A stretch of 64,000 nt of DNA, taken from the NCBI GenBank assembly GCA_018105865.1, contig CM030835.1, positions 9,539,416 through 9,603,415 on the forward strand. The letters run 5' to 3'. Made by a program: the position numbers and the translations under genes. Of the stretch, positions 51,201-63,700 are shown piece after piece. The number at the start of each line of letters is the position of its first letter. Position 1 is the first letter of the stretch. This stretch comes from Metaphire vulgaris. Taxonomy: Eukaryota; Annelida; Clitellata; Crassiclitellata; Megascolecidae. The notes under the pieces were generated by a model. It saw only the letters and a list, made by a program, of their open reading frames with translations, was not told the DNA's origin and did no database searches.

Positions 51201-54200
51201 GTTAAAAATAAAGTACAAAATCTGAATCAGCATAAACTTTAGCATGCTCTTTCCAAGCAACTGCTGGCCATGACTATAGAAGAGCATTTTTATCCTTATG
51301 CCAACAACTAATGACCACTAGTAAAAAGTGCTACTCAATCACATGACGTCAAGTGAACAGCACCTTCAACTATTGTGCAAAATGGCACAAAGTTACATCT
51401 CATCCATTAAAAAATATAACATCCGGTTAAGCATTTCTTTATTTATAAGAAAACAGACGTTCAAGTAAGCTCTAATCATTTACTAAAGAGTTGAAAATGA
51501 AAACAATAATACTGCCTTAAAATCATGCCAAAGGACCAGAGATAGGTAGGTCCCGTACTTGAGTCCGAGCACTGCGTTCCGGCGCTCATCTCCGGCCTGG
51601 GCAAGCAGCGATGTAGGTGGCATAATCCATTAATCTGGGGTAGGTTGCCATTACTTTCCCCATACCCACGTTTTACCTTGCAGCTTTAACACTGCTCCTC
51701 AGTTTACCACCGCCTCTAGCGAGTAAGGCTGAGTCAACCTTAGGGCTCCTGCGGGAATTGAACCCGCGACCTTCTGCTCCATCGTCCAGCATTGTTACCA
51801 CTCTTCCAACTTCCCACCCCTAAGGACCAAAGCCATCATAAAAACCCACTAAAACTGAAAAACAAACCTCGCATGGAGCAGGACAGCAACGTCCGGTGAA
51901 CTCGGGAAAGTTGTTGGTCTGTAGAAGGGTAACAAGAGCTTCTTTCCAGTTTTGCTACACAAAAAATAAAGTGCAATCATGCGGTCCACAACCTTTGTGT
52001 GGTATAATTAAAACAGGATTTTTTTTGAGCTTAACAACACATGTAGGAAAACCTTCATAGCATGTTTGTTGGCTTACATGACAATTAAATCTAAAACTTT
52101 GTGGTGTGTTTTATTTGACACACGAGATTTTTGTCCTTGCAAGTTGATGTGGTGAAACAGTTGAACAAACATGAAATACAAAGTCCAAAATGCACAATAG
52201 AGCAACTCAATTTAAACACTATTTATAATAAATTTATGATAGATATTTATGATGTATTTCACTATATTTAAACATACTAACTTGAAAAACCAAATCATTC
52301 CATTTTGGAATTATGTTTCCAAGAGGGCAGCCATGATCAGACTGGCAAAATGGAACACCACAGTCCATGCACCTATTCGCACAAATATTGTCAGTTGTTC
52401 CTACATTAAAATTGCTTAAATGGCCAATCAATTAACTACTTAATCAACTTACTGGCAGACAAATCAGTAGCATCTATATCTGACTTCCATCACCATAGCA
52501 ACCAAGTATGTCAAAAGCAGTAGGAAATTTCAAACAAAATAAGAGCAAAATGTGTTTCAGATAACTTAATAATATTTAAACCCTCAAAAATTATAAAATA
52601 TCAAAATAACATCTTCAGTAAGCATACATCTGCCCATTTTAGTACAATTTTACAACTTTAAAACACAAAAATGTTTTAAAAATTGTCAAAATAAAGACCA
52701 AACCTTGCAGCTTGTATTTGAATATATTTTTTAACACCATTATGATTAAAAATTTCATTCCAGTCATCTACTCTTTCTTCAACTTCTCTGTACTGATTCT
52801 TTGCCCGCTTGTACTTGACAAATCCTCTAAAAACCAATCATATCATTAATATGACAATATTGTATCAACTACCAATATTTATGCAAAAATTGAAACGGAT
52901 AAAGCAATAATATCAAACGGTTGAAAGAGAATACAATTACATAGATGATTTGTGCCATCCATACATGACTTATGCCATGGGGTTAGCAACTCAATACAAA
53001 GCATCTATCGTTCAACTGCCCAGTACCCATCAATTTCTGTCAAGCGCATTACTATTGGGCATCACATGAAAGAAAATGCAGTAATAAAACAATGGAATTT
53101 TGCAAGAGTAAAAGAATCAACTATAATAATATAATAATAATAATTTGATTTTAAGTGGTTTAGGAGGCTAAGTAAGCCTGTGTGAAAACCACTGAAACTA
53201 TTGACCAAGTCGGTGTGGTATTAAGTGTGAGAAGCTGGAAGAATTATGAGTTACTGAAATCAGACATAGAGGTTTCATAAGCAAAGGAAGTAGGATGTTC
53301 TATGTACCAAGTTAAAAATCCTGCTGTCAATAAATCTTTGACTATAAACTATAGAAACAATTACTGAACACATGAAAATTTTCACCTGTAAAGTCAGTCT
53401 CAAAGAGAAAATTGCTAAAACCCATAAGAAAGCAACAGTTGGAATTTTTCGGACACCTAATAAGAAAGGATGGATTGGAAAATCTACTTATAACAGGAAA
53501 ATAGAGGGGAAAAGAGCAAGAGGAAGACAAAGAATAAATACACAGACAGCCTTAGAAGAGAAGCAACAAGAACTAAAGACAACATCGAACTGATAAAGAA
53601 AACCAGAAACAGATAAGAGTGGAAATCCAAGGTCGCTGACGTTGCAATACATGACACATGAAGAAGAAGAAGAAAAAGAAGATGTCAGTCTCATAAAGAA
53701 TAGGAAATATATATCATTTTATATATTTTCAATTCCTTCATGGTTCTACTGCACCTACGGTAATATTCACATACTCCGTGCTACTTTAAAAATCAATAGC
53801 TGAAGCTGAACTTCTGCAAAGATATTATGGATTCCATGAAAAGATTACTAGTAATGCATTATGCATCATCAGGAACCAGTCTATATTTATAGTAACTTTA
53901 GCACCATTCAAACAAGAAAACATATAAAATTCTCAAACTGGTAGATTTTTAATTAACTACTATTAAAGAACTGGAAACACACTTCTTTTTGTCAAGGGGC
54001 TCTTTTGACAAGTCTGGTATGATCTCTTCAATGTCTTTCACGCTTGATTCAGAGCCAATTACGAATAATTCACCATCCTCAGCTTTTATTTCGATATTTT
54101 CCTCATTAATGGGAATACTCACATCTTCCTCTGCAAGGTCTAAGTGTTCCTACAAGTCAATGCAACAAACCCAAAGCTATCTTAACCTTCCATGACATAG

Positions 54201-56124
54201 CCTAGAAACTACAAACATAGCTCAATGCAAAACATACATTTAATACAAATGTCTGCACATGACAGGCATAATTCGTCATTAAATGTTTATTAGGTATCAA
54301 GTTAAAGGAATCTGAATAGTGCAAACTAGAATACTGAAGCTTGAAATCACAAACATGCGATAAAGAAAACTGGCGAATAGACTTGAAAACAAAACTCAAC
54401 AATAAGAATCATGAGATACAGTAATTTAAAATTTAAATTATAAAAACATGCATCCTTAAATACGGCAATGGAATAACAAATTAAAGAAGTAAAACTTAGA
54501 AACATCGTAAATGACAATGTAAGCCATCCAAGTTGCTGTATATGGAGCAGCATTTCTTCAGCCATATACCAACTAATGATATAATGTGTCATGCCTTATA
54601 TCTGCCTCATACTTCATGTCATATGACCTACCATTTCTGAAGTCTTGCATCAAAAGAAAAGCAACTCCAAGTATTCAAAATGAGTTTAATGAGGAGCGCT
54701 ATATAAAAGTCTATTACATTTATATAAATATAAATATATATATATATACACACATCACATTTACAAATCTGCAATATGCTAAATTTGACTGTAAACATTG
54801 ACCAATAAACTGAATAAAACTTGTGCAGCAAGTACCGGTACTGGTATTCAAATTAAACTCTAAAGCTTAAAAATTACTAAAAAATTCAAATGAAATATCT
54901 AATAGTGAAACTTAAAATTCAAGGGAGATTCTGAAAGCTAAAAGCTATGAGTGAGACAGGTACCGGTAACTGACTTTTCAGTTCTATTAATTATTGTCCT
55001 GAGAGCAGAAATAACCAACTTTGAATCATAATTATCAAAGACATGGCATTTACACCAGTGGGCTCAAAACATAACTAGTCAATCTGAAATCTGTTTTGAG
55101 TAAGAGCTGAACATGATTCAGAGTAATTTAAACTCAACATAAACACAAAAAAACACGAGCAATCAGACAAAGCTTGTGTGTTCAAGAACACAGAATGAGA
55201 ACGGTAGACAATGATAGTCACCAAGAAGAGATAGAAGGCTGGTTTCTTGGCACCTAGTGCGTTCGTATTTCTGCGCAGAATATGTTAATTATGACTTATT
55301 TTCTACTGTAAAAAAAGGAATACCTATTATGTAAGAAATTTTGATCAATTAATTATCTATACATCTTGCCCATACAAACCCTCAACTCTTTACTATTATA
55401 TTACTTGGGCCTAAGATTTTGAATAATCTTCCTTTACACATAAAAACTCATTAAATCTATTTGACTTTAGAAACAAACTAAAACACTATATTATAACAAA
55501 TAAATGAGGAATAGCTAACCCATCTTTTTTGCAATGTATCTATACGAGTTTATTCCTTAAATTATTTAATATTGTCATTATTTCCTATTCTTTATGTAAC
55601 TTTCATTATTAATTTACTTCTGTCAATTTCATTAAAAATTTTGTATTTCTATACTGTCATTAAGGTGCCTCTCTGTGGGAAATATTTTCCCTTAGGTATC
55701 TTATTATTTCTGATACTGTTGTTATCTAGTGATCTTGTATACAGTGTTCGAATTAATTATTAGTTAATTCTTATGTACGACTACTGTTACTATTGCACAT
55801 GTTAATATTACCTATATGATTTATGTTACTACTGCAAATGTTAATGTTACATTTTGCAAATGTGAATATTACCTATGTTATGCTGAACTTATAATTGTAC
55901 TGAATTTATAATTGTGCAGAACTTATAATTGATAAACTTTGGAAATCATAAAGTCAAAGTAAAAAAAAACTTAAAACTTAAACAGAAACAAATGAAAAAC
56001 AGAACCAACTTATCATGTCAAATTACCCCACTGCCGTCTAAAATAAGCATGACCTGTGTAAGATTAACAAAAAAGCAATTTCTAGAAAATACATCCAAAA
56101 GCAATGTGACAACAACAGAACTAT

Positions 56125-56156
<32 letters not shown>

Positions 56157-57620
56157 GGCAGACAGACAATCGCTCATAACATGTCACATCGAAATGCATA
56201 ATAACAAGTAAAGCTGAAAATCAGGAACAGTGTTAAGAATTAAAAGGAATATGACAATACATAAAGCAACATTAGACAGGCTAATAAGATATAGTATCTC
56301 AGAGATAGAGATCATCAGAGCAGACTTGACTGAAACACTTCATTTATGGGATCATTAAAGCTAATGCCTCTCAACAGATTTGACCGTCCAAAAGCAAACA
56401 CCAAACACCGAGAATATTGTGCTATAGCTATGTATTTCTACAATTCACTGGTAGGCCCTATACTATGGTCTATAACTTAAGAATACTATACAAAATGCAT
56501 GCTGTGCACATGCTTTGTCAAACTGCATGCAGTAGTAACTAGGTTGAACAAACGTAGAATAAACCAATTCAGGAAAGAAATCAAACAAATACCGTGCAGA
56601 AAGAAACACCAGTAAACAATTCCAAATGAATCTAAATTTGCATGTTATTGCAGCAAAGTTGAAGCAACGAAGAAATATTAAACTACCATAACTAAAATAA
56701 TACTGCGATATTCCAACCTGTTCCTGAAAATAATAATAAAACATGATTATAGAATAAAATCACCTGTAAATCAAAAGTGATGCCAGAATGTAAAACAAAC
56801 TATATTTAACTTTTACATGTATTTTACAATGCATGAAAATAGCAATTGATGACACAAAACACATTGGTACACAGCATATCCAGGACAAGTAACAATCATG
56901 AACAGCACAAACAGATGTGGGAACATAAAACTTGAATCACAAGCTTTTTCCTTTCTCTTACAAGCAGTGAAATAATCCCCAAAACTATAAAATGAATGAA
57001 ATTGAAATGAAACCGTAGACATAATTCTAAAAACAAATTAATTAAATAATAATAAAATAATCATGAATCAAAGAATAAGACACAAGGCAGCCAAATACAT
57101 AAGGAAAAATGTAAGGCAAAAGTAGACAAATAGATGAGTATTAAAATGATAAAAATAACAATAAAATTACACTAGTATCTAATCAATTTCAAATAAATCT
57201 AATGTCATGCGTTAAGAAATTGAGTACACTCTGAATATCTGTGTAGAATGAAAAAGTGTTGACATCCAAAGCAGATTTTCATCTATACATCATCCAATTT
57301 TATGAAGACTTTAAAAATAAGTTTGTCACTAAACATAATGCATGCACAAACTATTCACTCACAACTTCCTTTGCACTTTTCAGCACATCTTCCAAGATGA
57401 CGTTGTCCTCTTTATATTCATCGTCCTCTGATATTCGACATTCTGTCTGGGCCTTAGCCTGTTCTGCTTCAGCAGCTGCTTCTGCCAAAGCACGACGGTA
57501 CTCGTGCGGATATACCTAACACAGTTCAATTGTAACATGTAATGTAACGAATGTTCTGTCAGTTTTTTTCAGCGCTAATGAAGGCAGGAGCAGGTTATTC
57601 TCAGGGTATAGCGACGGGGG

Positions 57621-57704
<84 letters not shown>

Positions 57705-60700
57705 CCAAATCAGTCTACCTTAAAGTTTTTTATGTGATTTATATGTGGTTATATGTAGTTTATATGATTTATAGTTAAGGCTTATACCCCCCCCCAAAAA
57801 AAAATGTATAACCTCCAAATCATATTCCTGGCTACACCCCTGGAACTTATTCTTAAGTGCTATGTCAAAGAAATATCCACAGCCAATTTTGCAGTCTGCT
57901 GCAGTTAGCAATCCGGAACGTAGCAGAGTTGGGTAACAGAATGTAACCAAATCAGCAAAATATATTTCAAATTCCCGCCTGAGAAAAAAAAAATGTATCG
58001 TGTTCAACAACAGCAAGCTGGGAAGAAAGCAATCAGTAACAAGTGACATAGAAAGTCTTCTTAAAAGTCAATGAACTACAACATTGCGCTGCATCTACAC
58101 TAGAAGCCTTTACAATGACCTGTCTTATGGTATACACCTGCTTGCAGCAAGATCAATTCTGTCTCTACCATGTCTGTTGTGTTTTGGTTTCTGTTGCCTA
58201 TTTCCAATGATAGGTCTGCCGTATTTTTCAAATTAGATATCTGCTTATACACTCGAGCAACAAGGCTTCTATGCAGTCAGGATCTACTGCAGTTCCATTT
58301 CTTAATTGCCGATGTCTTCAGTGGCATTAATGATCAAGAAATACGAATTCATCAACTTCATGCTTTGAATATCAACAATTTCATTGAGCACTACAAATTA
58401 TATTAAATTATTCATACACAACATTACATTACTAATTCAAGCATTAATAAAACCGATTCAATAGAAATGCGTATCAAGAGATTTCACATCACCAAGATAT
58501 TTACTGATCTGCAATTCAATTACTGTTCACATCAATGACCCTTGGCATCTAAAGAGAGAAAAAAACTAGAGTTTCACTCAATTAACACGTCACTCTTTCT
58601 GCAACATGTCTCAATAAAAAAAGATAGGCACACCTTGTGGAAAAGAGAGAGAGACTTTGGCCAATCGTTGAGAAGACTCTTCGCAAGAGTAGAACCAGTC
58701 TTCTCCGTGAACTCCATTAGAATATCCCGTAGCCAGACGATGTCGTCTTGCTCTACAACAGCCTCTATGGCGACCATCTCTTGATTGCATCTCTCGTGGA
58801 ACATCATTTCACGGTCAAGGACGAACGCGAGGCCACCAGACATGCCGGCAGCAAAGTTCCTTCCAGCAAGTCCCAAGATTACAGCCCTGCCACCTGTCAT
58901 GTACTCACATCCATGATCTCCGCATCCCTAATGACAAGACAACCAAGTACAGATTTACTGCATACATGCGTTTTACAAAAAGAGTATATGTTTCTGGCAC
59001 CAGAAGCGAGGTGTGTATAAAACATCGGTATCAATAGAGTTAGAAAGTGAAATTAGCACATCTTCACAGTGCATTGGATAATGCAAGCGAATTCAGAATT
59101 CAGTCACTTAGCAATAAGATTTCAGGACAAATATACAATTAGCTTAAATGTCCTTCTCAAAAGAAATTCACATAAGAGGGTGGTAAACATCAATATCAAA
59201 ATGCAGCACAATGTATAATAATGTATAATGCAGCATAATGTCTTACCCAAAATGTATACAACAAAAGTACAGGCCATATCAATAATTTTAAAATACAGTC
59301 TCAAAATGCTGGTGGTCAGTCAAATCTCATGACCATAAGCATCTTGAAACCATTCAAAGTAAAAATTCAAAATGGAAATGCCATTCACCTCGCAGATGGC
59401 CGTTGCACCAGAATTACGAACACAGAATCGTTCAGCAGTTTGACCTCGGAAGAAAGCCTTTCCAGAAGTGGCTCCATAAAGACAAACATTCCCAACAATG
59501 ATGTTGTTTTCTGACAAGAATGTTTCGGGCATTATCTTTGGTGGATACAGAATAACCTCTCCACCGCAAAGGCCCTTGGTGTAAAATAGACAATGCCCCA
59601 CGTCATACATATGTCAATTACAAGCATTGTCTGTCTAGTCCACATCAAATTAACAACAGACTTTAAGTAATATTACGGAATTTAAAGTTCACATCAAAAT
59701 ACAACATCAAAATACACAATACTTTAGCGACAACATTGAATGTAAGGATCAAAACAAGAAAGGAAGGAAACCTTTGCTACGTAATCATTGGCATCCCCTT
59801 CTAAAACCACGGTCACTCCTTTGGTCAAAAATCCACAGAAACTCTGACCTGCTGAACCAGTCAAATGAATTTTAATGCTGCCATCAGGCAAACCACTTTC
59901 TTGGTATCTTCTACAAATAATTCACCAAATCAAACCCCAAAAATATTTTAAACTATTAACCCTTTTAAACACATTGATCCAAAGACAAAAATCACAGAAC
60001 AGAATAAATTTATTAATTTAAAAAAATTAACACAACATTTAAGCAAATATTTCTATAACTTTTGCAACATGTTATCAATTTTAGTTTGTTTTTATTTTCA
60101 AAAAAACTTAAGAAACAATCAGTTCAAGCTATGCAACCTCAATAACAGCCTGCAAGCAATCTATGTCACTGTAAAGAACACAGCAACTAGATCCAGTCTA
60201 CGATACACTTCTTGCTGATTTAATTATGGCAATATTTTGCTTCAACAGCAAAACTCTCATTACAACTCTTGCAAAATGAATAAATTAGAAAACATTACAT
60301 GGAAATTTCATGGCTAAGAGTTGCTCCAAATGTTCTCATGTCATTGCTAATCTTGTAATCAAGTTCGATGCTGGGCGAACGACCTTCGATCACATCTTTG
60401 GCCTTCTCTATGACATCATAATCCTACAGTATCACAACAGACATCTCTGCCTAAGATAATCACTTAAAACCAGTATTATCTCTGCTTTCAAATTTTTGCA
60501 GATCCAATGGAAGAAAAAACATTAGGTGATTCAACGCATCTATTTTTAATTTGCCCAAAGTAAAACTTGCTTCAGAGCAGGAAATATGCAATTCAATCAA
60601 ATGAATTCTGACAACTTTTAAAAGAACAAAGTCACTATCACAAACACAGTGCCTTCTGTCAGATTTCCTGTTCATAGTGGTGGTACTCCAAGTGTTTATG

Positions 60701-63700
60701 GCTCTGTGCAGAAACAGAGCCACAACTATGTGGGGGACGCTGCCCCAGGCGCAGTCTGGGGGGGGGGGGGCATCAGAAACTATGGTTGTAACAGTTTAAC
60801 AATGCCCATTGAAGGTATTGCCAGTAAGACAAACAAAAAAAGGTCTTCACCCACTTTCTCATAAACAAAAAAGGTCATCATCAGTTTTTAAACTGTTGGG
60901 GGCGAAAAACTTATACCTTTCCCTGGGCACCAAGTATTCTAGCTATGGCACTGTGCAAAAAATGTGCTATATAAATGTTTTGCTATATTATACTACATCA
61001 TAAAATAAGTAAATGTTCATACAGTACAGAACTACAACAACAATAACATACCAATCTTGATTCCAAATTCACATCCTGTGGTACAGTTCCACCACGTATG
61101 CTAGCACCAGGACGAAGTTCAAGTGCATTCTTTAGGATTGAGGAGAAATTCAGCAGCTTCGCCTTTGCAATATTAACAGATGGACGAGCACACAACTTAT
61201 CAGTCCTGCCGACCATCTCTTGAAATGTTCGGAATCCCAGTTTGGCCATAATCTGTCGAACATCTTCAGCCAACAAGAACATGTAGTTGATGACATGCTC
61301 GGGTTTTCCAGTAAACTTTGCTCGAAGAACAGGGTCCTAAAGCACAAGAATAAGGTGAGGTCATGAGAAACGAATAAAACCTACAATTATCTATATCTTT
61401 AAGAGTCAAATTCTTAGACCTCACTTGATTTTCAAGATCTGACTTGATATAGAATCTGTGCTTTTAATGGTTTTGTAAAGCTGGTCCAAGCATTTTCATC
61501 ATTTAAAGTGCATTAGTTCTTGTTAACCCAGCAAGCTATGAATATATTGCATATTCATGTAATATAACATGCTTCATGTTTTAATAAGCAGAATGCAAAC
61601 GATAATTTTCTGCTAGGGGCCTCAAATTTTCACCAGTACCTTTGTAATATCTATGGTTAATAATCTATGGTCAAGATACAGTCTGTAATAGCATCATGAT
61701 TGGACTGCCAATAAACATATCAGTGATAATAGTGCAAAAGTAATCTTGATGAATAAGAAAAATCAGAATAAGAAAAATCATAAATGAATTTTTTTTAAAA
61801 GACATTATTTGTGAGTAGTCAAGTAGCAAATTTATTTAATAGCAAAACTAAGAACGAACACAGAATGGTATATTTATTGAAAATCACAATTATCTAGAAC
61901 TACCTGTGTCGCAATGCCGACTGGACAGGTATTGAGGTGACATTTTCTCATCATGGTACAGCCAAGAACTATCAGAGGAGCAGTCGAAAAAGCAACCTCA
62001 TCAGCACCAAGAAGAGCACCAATCACTACATCACGACCTGAGATGAAGCATTAAAAAATACCACAGGATATTGACAAATTCCGTAATTAATGGCTAACGA
62101 TTTTACGGCTGAAATTTCTTAAAAATTCAAAGAATCCTGACTCGGTTTTTCTAAAATTTGAAGTCGTTCGTTTTAACTCAACTCAAATGTAAACGAATAA
62201 ACCATAAAGCAATTTTTAAATACAAAAATGTTTTTAACTTTTTCAATACCTGTTCGAATCTGACCGTCGACTTGCAAAATGACTCTCGAACGAAGGTCAT
62301 TCAATACGAGCGTCTGATGAGTCTCGGAAAGACCGAGTTCCCACGGCAGGCCAGCATGCTTAATACCAGTCCAGCTGCTGGCACCAGTTCCCCCGTCGTG
62401 GCCAGATATTGTTATATGACCAGCTTTAGCCTATTTAAAAAATAATTATTATCATGAACTTTTATAGCACCAATTCTAATACCCAAGGGTATCAATCAAT
62501 GGTACTTTAAATCCATCCGCAAAAGACCAGGTCATTCCAGAGATCAGTCAGAGGGAAACAGCAAGACAGACTATAATGGAGGAAATGCTAATTGGAAAAC
62601 CTGTGTTTTAAGCCTAGATCTGAAAATACTCAATTCATTGGAAGACTTGACAGCCAGGGAAGAGAGTTCCAGATATTTAGCCAGAAATATGATCTAAATA
62701 ACTTTAATGCAACATAGAAAGAATAGCTCTAAAGATATGACCTTGTATTCATAAACATAAATATATAACAAGAGCCAAGAATGTCAAATCAGGTGAACAA
62801 AAGCATAAAAATTTATTACCTTAGCGACACCAGACGCCACGACACCAACACCAACTTCAGAAACCAATTTAACACTAATACGAGCTTTTGGATTTGCTGC
62901 CTTCAAGTCATAGATCAGCTGAAATAACAAAGCACAAAATAACAAAGCACAATACTCAACGGGAAATAAATCAGGTAATAAGACTGCACAAGTGCACATT
63001 ACAGGTTACATTTCATAAGTAACACTGCATATAAATATACTCAGTTTTGCTTGATATTGCATCTTACATATGAAATGTAACTAGCAATATATATATACAA
63101 AAATAAAAATTAAATTAATGTGTGTGTTTATAACTTGTACTCTTTATGACTTATTGCTAACATTAAATGAACATTTAAATGAATGAGACATGACAGTTCT
63201 ATTACTCAGATACACATCCATCAATACCTGAGCAAGATCCTCAATTGAGTATATGTCATGGTGAGGTGGTGGGCTGATAAGACCAACACCAGGAATAGAA
63301 TGTCTAGTTGCAGCAATGTCTTTAGTCACCTTTCAGAAAATAAAATACAATGCAGTAAACTGAAACAAAATGCTTAGCAATTAGAACAATCAAAAGTAAT
63401 CAATACATTTCATGATGAACAAGATATAGGATGAAGAGAGCTGTATCCATGTAATGTACATCATATTATACATACCATACAGCCTTCAAAACATACCGTA
63501 TATATATTCATCCAATACATCTTACAAATAATATAGTTCTTATACATATGAGATTGTATCAAAATGAGTTGCCACTGATTATAGCTTAGACACACACACA
63601 CACACACACACTTGTGTCCTTCCATGTATATACAGTCATCCAATACATCTTACGAATAATATAGTTCTTATACATATGAGATTGTATCAAAATGAGTTGA

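Noticed and set aside
51720..51818. Functional tRNA gene
   Set aside because: A and B boxes are present, but the cloverleaf is not intact and a SINE body follows. It is a SINE head.
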